Shown here piece after piece: positions 43,761 to 52,695 of a stretch of DNA of 64,000 nt; the stretch's first letter is position 1; every line of letters begins with the position of its first letter. The position numbers and the translations under genes were made by a program. The DNA is from Bradyrhizobium erythrophlei. Its GTDB lineage: Bacteria > Pseudomonadota > Alphaproteobacteria > Rhizobiales > Xanthobacteraceae. The notes beneath the pieces are model-generated. The model was not told the origin of the DNA. It ran no database searches and saw nothing but the letters and a program-made list of their open reading frames with translations. Location of the stretch: assembly GCF_900142985.1 (NCBI RefSeq), contig NZ_LT670849.1, positions 620,001-684,000 of the forward strand, written 5' to 3'.

Positions 43761-44789
43761 ATGTCGTTTTCGGTCAATCGCCGTCACCTGCTTCGTTCGT
43801 CGGCCGCGCTCGCGGCAACCGGTCTCGCCGCACCGGTGCTGATCGGTCGCGCCGAAGCCGCGGTGCTGAAGCTGAAACTATCCTCCTCGCAGGCCAACGA
43901 TCCGAAGTTTGCCAATGGCCGCGTCTACTACGACAACCTCGTCAAGCAGATCGCGGCCTCGAACCTCGCCGGACAGATCGAGGTGGCGTTCTTTCCCGAC
44001 AATCAGCTCGGCCAGGAGATCGACGTCATCAACTCGGTCAAGCTGGGCGTGATCGACATGATGGTCTCAGGCTCATCGATTGCCGCCAATCTGGTGCCTG
44101 TCGTCGGCACCTATGATCTCGGCTATTTATTCTCGTCATTTCCGCAACAGACCAAGGCGTTCGATGCCGGCGCGGCCGCGCCGATCGAGCAGGCGCTGCT
44201 CAAGGGCTCCAATATCCGCATCATCGCCTGGGCCTATAATTTCGGCTCGCGCTCGGTACTGGCGCGCAAGGCGGTCAACAACCCCGATGACCTCGCTGGC
44301 CTCAAGATCCGCACCCTGCCCAATCCCGTGATCACCGAATGCCTGCGCCTGATGGGAGCCGCCGCCACGCCGATGGCATTCGGCGAGATCTATGCGGCAT
44401 TGCAGGCCGGTGTGCTCGACGGGCTGGAGCACGATCCGCCGACCATTGTCGCCTCGAAATTCTTCGAAACCGCGAAATTCTATTCGCTGACCCAGCACAA
44501 CTTCTCGCCGCTTGCGATCTACTGCTCTGAAAACACGTTGAACCGCATGCCGACAGCGACCCGCGAGGCCTTCACCGACATCACGAGAAAGGCCGCCGCC
44601 GATACCCGCGCACATGGTCTGGCGGTCGAAAAAGAAGCGTTGGTGCAGCTGAAGGACAAGGGCGTCACCGTGATCGATTGCGACCGCGAGGCCTTCCGCA
44701 AGCGCGTGCTTCCGCAGAGCGACGCCTTCGTCAAGGCGCGCCCCGAGGCCAAGCCCGTGGTCGATCTGATCCGCGCCACCTCGGTCTGA
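43761..44789 (+). CDS. TRAP transporter solute-binding protein (DctP family)
   Basis: 342 residues. The signal SFSVNRRHLLRSSAALAATGL has twin arginines and ends near RAEA. The DctP fold is marked by DNQLGQEIDVINSVKLGVIDM, the ligand-contacting Arg region RTLPNPVITECLRLMGA, and PMAFGEIYAALQAGVLDGLEHDPPTI. Three bases separate it from the TRAP permease. TRAP receptors mostly bind carboxylates or keto acids. The downstream 2-hydroxyacid dehydrogenase suggests a hydroxy- or keto-acid substrate. The 157 bases before it contain an AATACCTT/AAGGTATT inverted repeat of unknown meaning. Confidence 0.92.
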   Translation: MSFSVNRRHLLRSSAALAATGLAAPVLIGRAEAAVLKLKLSSSQANDPKFANGRVYYDNLVKQIAASNLAGQIEVAFFPDNQLGQEIDVINSVKLGVIDMMVSGSSIAANLVPVVGTYDLGYLFSSFPQQTKAFDAGAAAPIEQALLKGSNIRIIAWAYNFGSRSVLARKAVNNPDDLAGLKIRTLPNPVITECLRLMGAAATPMAFGEIYAALQAGVLDGLEHDPPTIVASKFFETAKFYSLTQHNFSPLAIYCSENTLNRMPTATREAFTDITRKAAADTRAHGLAVEKEALVQLKDKGVTVIDCDREAFRKRVLPQSDAFVKARPEAKPVVDLIRATSV

Positions 44790-44791
44790 CG

Positions 44792-46663
44792 ATGTCAGAA
44801 GCCGCAATCGCCTCGTCTGGCGTGGACAGCGGCGCCCGTCGGCGCGCAACGGCCGCGCTGCTCTGGGCCACGGATACGGTTGCGGCAAGCCTTCTGGCCG
44901 CCGACCTCGCCGTCGTCATCTATTCGGTGCTGGCGCGTTCGTTGTTTACCGCGCCTGTCGAATGGGCCGACGACGTCGCGCGCGGCCTGATGGTGGCCTC
45001 CGCCTTTTTCGGTGCGGCTTCGGCACTCGCGCGTGGCGAAAATCCCGGCGTGGTGTTCTTCCATTCGTTGCTGCCGGAAGCCTGGCAGGACGCCGTCGAT
45101 GACGTCGGGGCCGCGCTGGTGCTGGTCGTGGCGGCTTACGTGGCCTTTCACGCCATCGAACTCGGCTGGATCACCTCGGGACAAACGACCGGCGCCGGCC
45201 TGCCCCTGCAACTGACGTTCTATCCGATGGGTCTCGGTGCGGCATGCATGACGGCGTTTGCCGCCGAGATCCTGTTGGAGCGAAACTGGCAACGTATCCT
45301 GCGCGCAGTCATCATCCTCGCCGCGATATCCGGCGTCTTTTTGTTAGGTGACACTTTCGTTCCCGACGCCATGCCTTCCTCCGGCATGCTGATGCTTCTC
45401 GGATTCGTAATCACGCTCGCCGGCGGCCTTCCGATCGGCTTTGCGTTAGCGCTGGCGGCGCTGATCTTCGTCTGGGCCGAGGGCAGCCTGCCCGGCGTGA
45501 TCTTTGCCCAGCAAATGGCGCGCGGGATCGACAACTTCGTGTTGCTGGCGATTCCATTCTTCATTCTGGTTGGCTACCTGATGGAAGCCAACGGCATGTC
45601 GGTGCGGCTGATCGAACTGTTACAGCATCTGGTTGGGCGGATGCGCGGTGGGCTGAATGTCGTGATGGTCAGCGCCATGGTGCTGTTCTCCGGTATTTCC
45701 GGCTCCAAGATGGCGGACGTCGCAGCGGTCGGCGCGGTTCTGATCCCGGCCTCGCGCAAGTCCGGACAAAACCCGGGCTCGTCGGTGGCGCTGCTCGCCG
45801 CCTCCGCCGTCATGGCCGAGACCATTCCGCCCTGCATCAACCTCATCATCCTCGGCTTCGTCGCCAATCTCTCGATCGGCGGGTTGTTTGCCGCAGGGCT
45901 ACTTCCTGCCGCGCTGATGGCGGCGGCGCTGATCGCGGTGTCGATTTTCTTCGGCAAGCCTTCGAGCGCCGTGCCGCCGGTACTGGTAGAGCGCGCGGCG
46001 ATGGGGCGGATGTGGTTGGGGGCCGGCGTCTCGCTCGGTCTGATCGCGATGATCTTTATCGGCTTCAAATCGGGGTTTGCCACCGCCACCGAGATTTCGG
46101 CCTTCGCCTCGCTCTATGCGATTGTGGTGGGATCGCTGATGTTCCGCGAATTGACGCCCGCCGCCGCATGGCGAAGCTTCGTCCACGCCGCCGCGCGTTC
46201 GGGCCTCGTACTGTTCATCGTCGCGGCCGCGCAATCGCTCGCGTTCGTGCTGACCTTGCAACAGGTGCCGCACGCGATGGGAGAGTTCATGGTGGGACTG
46301 TCGCAGCAAAGCGGCACCTGGCTCTTCATGCTGCTCTCGATTCTGATCCTGATCGTGATGGGCTCGGTACTGGAGGGCGCTGCCGCCCTGATCATCTTCG
46401 GGCCGCTGCTGGTGCCTGTCGCCAGCAAGCTCGGCATTGCGCCATTGCACTATGGCGTGGTGCTGGTGATCGCCATGGGCATCGGCCTGTTCGCGCCGCC
46501 GCTGGGCCTTGGACTTTATGGCGCCTGCCTGATCGGCAAGGTGCCGGTCGAACAGACCGTGCGGCCGATGCTCGGCTATCTCGGACTATTGTTCGTCTGC
46601 CTCTTGATCATCGCCTTCGTGCCTGCCATCAGCACGTTGCTGCCAAAGCTTATGGGCTATTAA
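44792..46663 (+). CDS. Fused TRAP permease DctQ-DctM
   Basis: 623 residues joining the small (DctQ, residues about 1-175, four helices, ending before DTFVPDAMPSSG) and large (DctM, about 190-623) TRAP subunits, a common natural fusion. DctM marks are LPIGFALALAALIFVWAEG, GISGSKMADVAAVGAVLIPA, AVMAETIPPCINLIILG and MGIGLFAPPLGLGLYGAC. ATG 44792 lies 2 bases after the receptor stop; the open frame from 44678 is inside the receptor gene. It is driven by an ion gradient in the inner membrane. Confidence 0.92.
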   Translation: MSEAAIASSGVDSGARRRATAALLWATDTVAASLLAADLAVVIYSVLARSLFTAPVEWADDVARGLMVASAFFGAASALARGENPGVVFFHSLLPEAWQDAVDDVGAALVLVVAAYVAFHAIELGWITSGQTTGAGLPLQLTFYPMGLGAACMTAFAAEILLERNWQRILRAVIILAAISGVFLLGDTFVPDAMPSSGMLMLLGFVITLAGGLPIGFALALAALIFVWAEGSLPGVIFAQQMARGIDNFVLLAIPFFILVGYLMEANGMSVRLIELLQHLVGRMRGGLNVVMVSAMVLFSGISGSKMADVAAVGAVLIPASRKSGQNPGSSVALLAASAVMAETIPPCINLIILGFVANLSIGGLFAAGLLPAALMAAALIAVSIFFGKPSSAVPPVLVERAAMGRMWLGAGVSLGLIAMIFIGFKSGFATATEISAFASLYAIVVGSLMFRELTPAAAWRSFVHAAARSGLVLFIVAAAQSLAFVLTLQQVPHAMGEFMVGLSQQSGTWLFMLLSILILIVMGSVLEGAAALIIFGPLLVPVASKLGIAPLHYGVVLVIAMGIGLFAPPLGLGLYGACLIGKVPVEQTVRPMLGYLGLLFVCLLIIAFVPAISTLLPKLMGY

Positions 46664-46666
46664 AGA

Positions 46667-47644
46667 ATGAAGATTCTCCTGACCCACACGCCCCACATGC
46701 GCGACAATTACTATGGCCCCCGCGCGCTCGTCGGCCTCTCCGCGCTCGGCGACGTGGTGCTGCATCAGGGCGGCGACACCATGGAAGGGCAAGCGCTGAT
46801 TGCCGCCGCAAAGGGATGCGACCTCATCGTCGCCGATCGCGCCACCGCGCTGCCGGCCGCGATCTTCGACGCCCTTCCCGCGCTGAAGGCCGCGTTACGC
46901 TGCGCGGTCGACATCCGCAATATAGACGTCGCTGCCGCGTCCTCGCACGGCATCCTCGTCACCCGCGCCAAACCCGGCTTCGTCGAATCCGTGACCGAAC
47001 TGGTGTTCGGCTTCCTGGTCGATCTCAATCGCGGCGTCTCGCGCGCTGCCGCTGCCTTTCAGGCCGGTAAAGTGCCGACCGCAGAGATGGGGCGGCAGCT
47101 TTCGGGCACCACGATCGGCATCATCGGTTACGGCGCGATCGGCCGCGCGGTGGCGCCGATTGCGGCCGCGATGGGCATGCGGGTTCTGATTTCCGATCCT
47201 CACGTGACGATCAAGGAACCAGCCTTCCAGCAGGTCGATCTTGCGACGCTGCTCGCTCAATCCGATCACGTGGTCTGCCTTGCGGTCGCGAATGAAGCCA
47301 CGGAGAACCTGATCAACGCTGCGGCCTTCGCCCAAATGCGCAAGGATGCGGTGTTCATCAATGTCTCGCGCGGCAATCTGGTCGACGAGGCGGCGCTGAC
47401 TGCGGCGATCACGCAAGGAAAAATCGCAGGTGCGGCGATCGACGTCGGCCGCGCGCCAGACCAGATGCCGACGCCCGCCATCGCGGCGTTGCCCAATGTG
47501 ATCGCCACGCCGCATATCGGCGGTCTCACACCACCCGCCATCGAGGCACAGGCGCTGAACACGGTGGAACAGGTACGTGCGCTGGTATCCGGGGCCGTGC
47601 CTGAGGGCGCCGCGAATGCCGAAAACTGGACTCGCCGGATCTGA
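46667..47644 (+). CDS. D-isomer-specific 2-hydroxyacid dehydrogenase
   Basis: 325 residues of the NAD-binding D-2-hydroxyacid dehydrogenase family (phosphoglycerate/glyoxylate-reductase relatives). The NAD motif is GIIGYGAIGRAVAPIAAAMG. The catalytic Arg is in FINVSRGNLVDE, and the catalytic His region is ATPHIGGLTPPA. It starts 3 bases after the TRAP permease stop and should be in the same operon, so it probably oxidises or reduces the imported acid. The 263 bases after it have no supported gene until a TTG-initiated frame. Confidence 0.88.
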   Translation: MKILLTHTPHMRDNYYGPRALVGLSALGDVVLHQGGDTMEGQALIAAAKGCDLIVADRATALPAAIFDALPALKAALRCAVDIRNIDVAAASSHGILVTRAKPGFVESVTELVFGFLVDLNRGVSRAAAAFQAGKVPTAEMGRQLSGTTIGIIGYGAIGRAVAPIAAAMGMRVLISDPHVTIKEPAFQQVDLATLLAQSDHVVCLAVANEATENLINAAAFAQMRKDAVFINVSRGNLVDEAALTAAITQGKIAGAAIDVGRAPDQMPTPAIAALPNVIATPHIGGLTPPAIEAQALNTVEQVRALVSGAVPEGAANAENWTRRI

Positions 47645-47907
47645 AGCGCGGCCGAACTTGGTGGGCGTTTGTTGAAGCGCCGCCGCGCGCCATTGTCACC
47701 GTCCTCTCACCACTGCCTCGCCATCAAAACAGCCAGCCAACGCCATTCTGGAACGGGCTGCGCCTGCTCACGGCATGTTTCTGACATCGGTACGCTCGGC
47801 CCGGAATAAACCGATCGACGTTGGGGTCTATCCACGGGTTAGCGCGCGGATTCGGGCGGCCGAAGCTGCGCGCGTCTGTGTACGAGTTCCCCAGCGTGGT
47901 GACGTGA

Positions 47908-48699
47908 TTGGCGATCAATTTCGACCTTCGCAGGTGGTTTCTGGCCGCCTCGGTGATGCTGATTTTTACGGATGCGCACGCCGACAGTTGCCCGCAGGCG
48001 TCGGAGGAGATCGCGACCGATCGGCCGGATGTGACCAATTCCAGCATCGTCGTTCCCTTCGGCAGCCTGCAAAACGAGAACGGTATCAATGTCAGCGGCC
48101 GCGACGGCGGCCAACGCGTCGATGGCGCCAACAGCCGGTGGCGACTGGGCATAGCGCCCTGCCTGGAAGTGCTGGTCGATCTGCCGACTTATTTGGCCAA
48201 CGTGCACGGCACGGGCGTGTCCGGCTTTACCGACGTATCGCCGGCGATCAAATGGCAGATCAGCCCGGTGCCGGGAAAAATTGATCTATCGATCGTTACC
48301 GGCGTGGCGCTACCGACCGGTGCGGTCGCGATCGCCGGACGCGGCGCGCAGCCTTATCTGCAAATGCCGTGGTCGGCGGAGCTCCATGACGGCTGGGGCA
48401 TCAGCGGCATGCTCACCGAATTCTTTCGTCCCGACGATTTCACCGCGAGGAGCATCACGGAGACGACCTTCGTCGTGGAAAAAAAGCTGACGCCACGCTT
48501 CAGCCTGTTCACCGAATATGTCGGCGACTATCCGCAAGGCGGAAGCCCGAGCCAGCTCTGGAATTCCGGTGGCGTCTACCACCTGACCAAGACCCAGCAG
48601 GTCGATTTTCATGTCGCGGTCGGGCTGAACCACAACGCGCCGAGCTACATTGTCGGCCTTGGTTATTCATTCCGCGTCGACGGGCTGTTCCGCCAATAA
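47908..48699 (+). CDS. Outer-membrane channel-like protein (phenol MetA type)
   Basis: About 263 residues. The signal FDLRRWFLAASVMLIFTDAHA precedes a beta-rich protein with the pattern ATDRPDVTNSSIVVPFGSLQNENGI, GFTDVSPAIKWQI, FSLFTEYVGDYPQGG and a terminal YSFRVDGLFRQ, as in the family named for the MetA gene of phenol degradation. Members are thought to be outer-membrane channels for hydrophobic or aromatic compounds. The start is uncertain: TTG 47908 gives a good signal but has no strong Shine-Dalgarno. It is convergent with marR, 6 bases away. Confidence 0.72.
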   Translation: MAINFDLRRWFLAASVMLIFTDAHADSCPQASEEIATDRPDVTNSSIVVPFGSLQNENGINVSGRDGGQRVDGANSRWRLGIAPCLEVLVDLPTYLANVHGTGVSGFTDVSPAIKWQISPVPGKIDLSIVTGVALPTGAVAIAGRGAQPYLQMPWSAELHDGWGISGMLTEFFRPDDFTARSITETTFVVEKKLTPRFSLFTEYVGDYPQGGSPSQLWNSGGVYHLTKTQQVDFHVAVGLNHNAPSYIVGLGYSFRVDGLFRQ

Positions 48700-48705
48700 C
48701 TGCGA

Positions 48706-49161
48706 TCACCGCAGCCTTTCGAGCAGCGCCACGAACAGCTCGCGCTCGCGCGGGTCGAGCGGCGCAAGGGTTTCCTTCGAAATCGCCAGCGCATTGGCCG
48801 CGACCTTCTCCGTCAGTTGCAGGCCCGCGCGCGTCAGGCTGACGCGCAGACGACGTCCGTCTTCGGGATCGGCCGAGGTCTCGGTGAGGCCGCGCGCGGT
48901 GAGACGATCGATCACGCCCTTGATGGTCGCGACGTCCATCGCGGTCAGCCGCCCCAACTGGTTCTGCGAGCAAGGTCCGGTTTCGGCGAGTTTCGAGAGC
49001 GCGGCCCATTGAGTCGACGTCAGATCGGCACCTATGTCGCGGGCGAAGATCGTGGCGTGGCGTTGCGAGACCTGGCGCAGGATGAAGCCGATCTGCTCGT
49101 CGAGCACGTAGGAAAATCGCGGCGGCTTCACGCTCCGCTTCGGCGAAACAGCCCTGCTCAT
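48706..49161 (-). CDS. MarR-family transcriptional regulator
   Basis: 151-residue winged-helix repressor-type protein. It shows YVLDEQIGFILRQVSQRHATIFA, the recognition region TSTQWAALSKLAETGPCSQNQLGRLTAMDVATIKGVIDRLTARGLTETS, and the wing DPEDGRRLRVSLT. This subgroup often responds to aromatic or heteroaromatic acids. It lies 15 bases after the LivF stop, so it is probably the last gene of the 6-hydroxynicotinate-reductase operon and may control it. Its operator cannot be assigned; the palindromes at 56.97 and 57.04 kb look GntR-like but could be its sites. Confidence 0.9.
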   Translation of the reverse strand: MSRAVSPKRSVKPPRFSYVLDEQIGFILRQVSQRHATIFARDIGADLTSTQWAALSKLAETGPCSQNQLGRLTAMDVATIKGVIDRLTARGLTETSADPEDGRRLRVSLTRAGLQLTEKVAANALAISKETLAPLDPRERELFVALLERLR

Positions 49162-49176
49162 CTTCGCCCTTGCTCC

Positions 49177-49881
49177 CTACAGCGCCAGATGCGCGTCGCG
49201 AATATCCGGACGCGCATCGAGTTCGGCCATGGTGCCGGAAAAACAAATGCGTCCGCGTTCGATGATGTAAGCGCGATCCGAAATCAGCCGCGCGAAGTGC
49301 AGATTCTGCTCGGAGACCAGAAGGCTGACGCCTGCCTTTTTCATCGCCAGGATGGCCTCGACCATCTGCTCCACGATCTTGGGCGAGAGCCCTTCGGAAG
49401 GCTCGTCGAGCAATACCAGCGACGGATTGCCCATCAGGGTGCGCGCGATGGTGAGCATCTGCTGTTCGCCGCCGCTCATCCGTCCACCCGGACGGTTGCG
49501 CATCTCGGCCAGATTGGGAAAGAGTTCGAACAGCCGCTCGCGCGTCCATTGCGGCGCGCTGGCCCGTGCCGGCTGGCGGCCAACCTCGAGATTTTCCTCT
49601 ACCGTCAAATCCGTGAAGATGCGCCGCTCTTCCGGCACGTAGCCAAGTCCGCCGCGCACGATCGCGTGCGTGGGCCAGCTCTCGATAGCGTGGCCCTCGA
49701 ACTGAATGCGCCCGGTACGTTGAGCAACAAGCCCGACGATCGAGCGAAAGGTGGTGGATTTCCCGGCGCCGTTACGCCCCAGCAGCGCCACCGCTTCCCC
49801 CTCGCCTACATCGAGCGCGACATCGAACAGGATATGCGCCGGCCCGTAGTGGCTGTTGAGATCCTGGACGGAGAGCTTCAC
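49177..49881 (-). CDS. Branched-chain-type ABC ATPase LivF (third system)
   Basis: 234 residues: Walker A GRNGAGKST, signature GGRMSGGEQQMLTIARTL, Walker B LVLLDEPSEGLSP and VSEQN in place of the His-switch region common in LivF. ATG 49881 overlaps the LivG stop as ATGA. It belongs to a minus-strand transporter set (receptor, fused LivHM, LivG, LivF) inside the nicotinate-type operon, so the cargo is probably nicotinate or a related heterocyclic acid (inference from context). Confidence 0.92.
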   Translation of the reverse strand: MKLSVQDLNSHYGPAHILFDVALDVGEGEAVALLGRNGAGKSTTFRSIVGLVAQRTGRIQFEGHAIESWPTHAIVRGGLGYVPEERRIFTDLTVEENLEVGRQPARASAPQWTRERLFELFPNLAEMRNRPGGRMSGGEQQMLTIARTLMGNPSLVLLDEPSEGLSPKIVEQMVEAILAMKKAGVSLLVSEQNLHFARLISDRAYIIERGRICFSGTMAELDARPDIRDAHLAL

Positions 49882-50669
49882 AGCGCGGCCCCCTCGCGGT
49901 GGCGGGCATCATAAACGAGGCCTTCGCCGAGATAGATCGCGCGTACTTGCGCGTTGCTGCGTACTTCTTGCGGCGAACCTTCCGCGATCAGGTTGCCGCG
50001 ATTTAGCACGAGGATACGGTCGGCGTGCTCGAACACGACGTCCATGTCATGTTCGGTGAAGAGAACGCCGATCGATTTTTCATTGGCGATCTGCGCCGTG
50101 AGCCGCATCAACTCGATCCGCTCGCGCGGCGCCATGCCGGCGGTCGGCTCATCCATCAGGAGCAGCCTGGGCTGGTTGGCGAGCGCGATCGCAAGCTCCA
50201 GCCGCTTGAGATCGCCATAGGCGAGCTCACCGCAGGGCCGCATCGAAAAGCCGCCCATGCCGACGAGGTCAAGCAGGTGATCGGCCTCCTCTCGCGCATA
50301 TCGCGGCATCGAAGCGGTGAGATTGAACAGCTTGTGGCCGTGCGACGAGAGCGCCACCTGGACGTTCTCGCGCACGGTCATGGTCGGGAATGTCGCGGTG
50401 ATCTGGAAGGTGCGGCCGACGCCGAGCCGCCAGACCTCCCGGGGCTTCAACCCGGTCGTGTCCCTGCCCAGCACATGCACCTTGCCCGCATCGGGCGCGG
50501 TCTGGCCGTTGAGCATGTTGAAGCAGGTCGACTTGCCTGCGCCGTTGGGGCCGATCAACGCCAGGATTTCGCCCGTCGCCAGCGAAAACGAGACGCCGCG
50601 CACGGCGTGCACGCCGCCATAGGATTTACTCAATCCCTCGACCGACAATAATGGCGGGTTGGCGCTCAT
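49878..50669 (-). CDS. Branched-chain-type ABC ATPase LivG (third system)
   Basis: 263 residues: LLSVEGLSKSYGGVHAVRGVSFSL, Walker A GPNGAGKST, GVGRTFQITATFPTMTV, signature-like LAYGDLKRLELAIAL, Walker B LLLMDEPTAGMAP and switch TEHDMDVVFEHADRILVLNRG. It overlaps both neighbours by 4 bases (ATGA), implying tight coupling. It energises the fused LivHM permease. Confidence 0.92.
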   Translation of the reverse strand: MSANPPLLSVEGLSKSYGGVHAVRGVSFSLATGEILALIGPNGAGKSTCFNMLNGQTAPDAGKVHVLGRDTTGLKPREVWRLGVGRTFQITATFPTMTVRENVQVALSSHGHKLFNLTASMPRYAREEADHLLDLVGMGGFSMRPCGELAYGDLKRLELAIALANQPRLLLMDEPTAGMAPRERIELMRLTAQIANEKSIGVLFTEHDMDVVFEHADRILVLNRGNLIAEGSPQEVRSNAQVRAIYLGEGLVYDARHREGAAL

Positions 50670-52549
50670 TCGGCGGTCTCGATGGGTGAGGCGATCGCGG
50701 TGGGTTTGGCCGGCGATAGCCGTCGCGGCCAGATCGCCTCAAACGTGCCAACGATCCCCTTGGGGAAGGCTATGACGATCACGACGATGAAGGCGCCGAG
50801 CACGAGCTTGGACCAGTCGGTCTGGCTGACGAGCCAGATCGAGAGCGTCTTGTAGACGATGGCGCCGATGATCGCGCCGGAAACGGTTTCGACGCCACCG
50901 AGCAGCACCATCACCAGCGCATCGACCGATAGCGGGATGCCGAGCACGTCCGGGAATACGCTGCCCTTGAGATAGGCGAACAGCGCGCCGCCGATGCCGG
51001 CGACGGTGCCGGCGATGACAAAGGCGCTCCACTGGATACGCTTGCCGTCGATTCCAATCGCCTCACTGCGCAGCGGCGAATCGCGGTTGGCGCGAAGCGC
51101 AAAGCCGAATGGCGAGAAGGTCACGATGCGCAACGCGCCGACTGCGAGCGCCGCAACCGCCAGCGACAGCCAATAGAAATGAGAAGGGCTCGAAGCCCAG
51201 CGCTCCGGCCAGACGCCGAGAATGCCGTTGTCGCCGCCGGTGACGCCGACCCACTGGAACGCGATCGACCAGACGATCTGCGCAAAGGCCAGCGTCAGCA
51301 TCGCGAAATAGACGCCGGACAGTTGGACCGAAAAGAAGCCGAACACCGCCGCGCCGAGCAACCCAAACAAGGGGCCGGCGAGCAGCGCGACCAGCATCGG
51401 CAGGCCGGCAAGCTTGACGGCAAAGGCAACGCCATAGGCGCCGAGCCCGAAATAAGCTGCATGCCCGAACGAGGCGAGCCCGCCGGCCGACATCAGAAAA
51501 TGCAGGCTGGCTGCGAAAATCACGAAGATGGCGATCTCGGCGCCTACGGTCAGTGCATAGTTGCCGGCGAAGAACGGCAGCGAGGCGGCGAACAGCAGCG
51601 CGATCGCAGCGGCGATACGCTCGTTCGAGGTGAGTGCACGCCAGGGATTGACCGTGAGCCCCGGCGTGCGGCGCGCCGGCGCCTCCGCCTTGCCTAACAG
51701 CCCCCAGGGCCGAACGATCAGGACCACCGCCATCACGAGAAATACCAGGATGATCGAGATTTTCGGAAAGATCAGGATGCCGAACGCGTTCAGTTCCGAG
51801 ACCAGTACCGCCGCGACAAACGCGCCGACGACGCTGCCGAGGCCGCCGATCACCACGACGACAAAGACGTCGACAATGACGCGCAGGTCCATCGCGTGGT
51901 TGACGGCGTCGCGCGGGATTTGCAGGGCGCCGGCAAGCGCGGCGAGAAATACGCCAAGCGCGAACACCGACGTGAAAAGCCATTTCTGATTGACGCCGAG
52001 CGCCGCCACCATGTCGCGGTCCTGCGTCGCGGCGCGCACCAGAACGCCCCAGCGGGTGCGCTGGAACACCAGCCACAGCAAGCCGAGCACCACCGGTCCG
52101 AGTGCGATCAGAAACAGGTCATAGCTCGGAATCCGCTGGCCGAAGAAATCGATCGCGCCCTTGAGGCCCGGCGCCCGCGGGCCGACCAGATCGTCCGGCC
52201 CCCAGCTCAGCACCACGAGGTCTTCGACCATCAGCGTCAGCCCGAAGGTCGCAAGCAGCTGAAACAGCTCAGGCGCGTGGTAGATCCGCCGCAGCAGCAG
52301 CATTTCGACGGCGACGCCGATCGCAGCCACGATCAGCGCAGCCAGCAGAATGCTGCTCCAGAACCCAAACGCGCCGGAGAACTGCTCGGTCAGGGTGTAC
52401 GCCACATAGGCGCCGAGCATGTAGAACGCGCCGTGGGCGAAATTGACGATCCGCGTCACGCCAAAGATGATCGACAGCCCTGAAGCGACCAGGAACAGCG
52501 AGGCTGCACTGGCAAGTCCGGTCAGGAACTGAACGATGTAAAAAGCCAT
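50666..52549 (-). CDS. Fused LivH-LivM ABC permease (third system)
   Basis: 627 residues uniting LivH (about 1-290: LFLVASGLSIIFGVTRIVNFAHGAFYMLGAYVA) and LivM (about 320-600: FAASLHFLMSAGGLASFGHAAYFGLGAYGVAF, LSVDALVMVLLGGVETVSGAIIGA), joined through a linker rich in Arg, Pro and Ala. Such HM fusions are known in this family. The frame is continuous, and the gene ends overlapping LivG. Before its start is a 146-base gap with a dispersed repeat, which separates it from the receptor gene but shows no clear terminator T-run. Confidence 0.92.
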   Translation of the reverse strand: MAFYIVQFLTGLASAASLFLVASGLSIIFGVTRIVNFAHGAFYMLGAYVAYTLTEQFSGAFGFWSSILLAALIVAAIGVAVEMLLLRRIYHAPELFQLLATFGLTLMVEDLVVLSWGPDDLVGPRAPGLKGAIDFFGQRIPSYDLFLIALGPVVLGLLWLVFQRTRWGVLVRAATQDRDMVAALGVNQKWLFTSVFALGVFLAALAGALQIPRDAVNHAMDLRVIVDVFVVVVIGGLGSVVGAFVAAVLVSELNAFGILIFPKISIILVFLVMAVVLIVRPWGLLGKAEAPARRTPGLTVNPWRALTSNERIAAAIALLFAASLPFFAGNYALTVGAEIAIFVIFAASLHFLMSAGGLASFGHAAYFGLGAYGVAFAVKLAGLPMLVALLAGPLFGLLGAAVFGFFSVQLSGVYFAMLTLAFAQIVWSIAFQWVGVTGGDNGILGVWPERWASSPSHFYWLSLAVAALAVGALRIVTFSPFGFALRANRDSPLRSEAIGIDGKRIQWSAFVIAGTVAGIGGALFAYLKGSVFPDVLGIPLSVDALVMVLLGGVETVSGAIIGAIVYKTLSIWLVSQTDWSKLVLGAFIVVIVIAFPKGIVGTFEAIWPRRLSPAKPTAIASPIETAE

Positions 52550-52575
52550 GGGTGCTTCAGATTAGCTCTCGGTGC

Positions 52576-52681
52576 GTGGCCTCATCCTTCGAGACGGCAC
52601 TTCGTGCCTCCTCAGGATGAGGGGTGAGACCCTCATGGTGAGGAGCGCAGCGGAGCCGCGCGTCTCGAACCATGAGGCCAC
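52576..52681 (-). repeat. Dispersed repeat (CCTCATGGTTCGAGACG family), copy 2
   Basis: GTGGCCTCATCC opens and CCATGAGGCCAC closes a 106-base element with internal complementary pairs (CCTCAGGATGAGG; CCCTCATGGTGAGG). The reverse complement matches the element at 34575-34681 nearly in step. It lies inside an operon, between the receptor and the permease genes, where it could lower or separate their expression. Confidence 0.8.
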
Positions 52682-52695
52682 GAGATCTATCGCGT

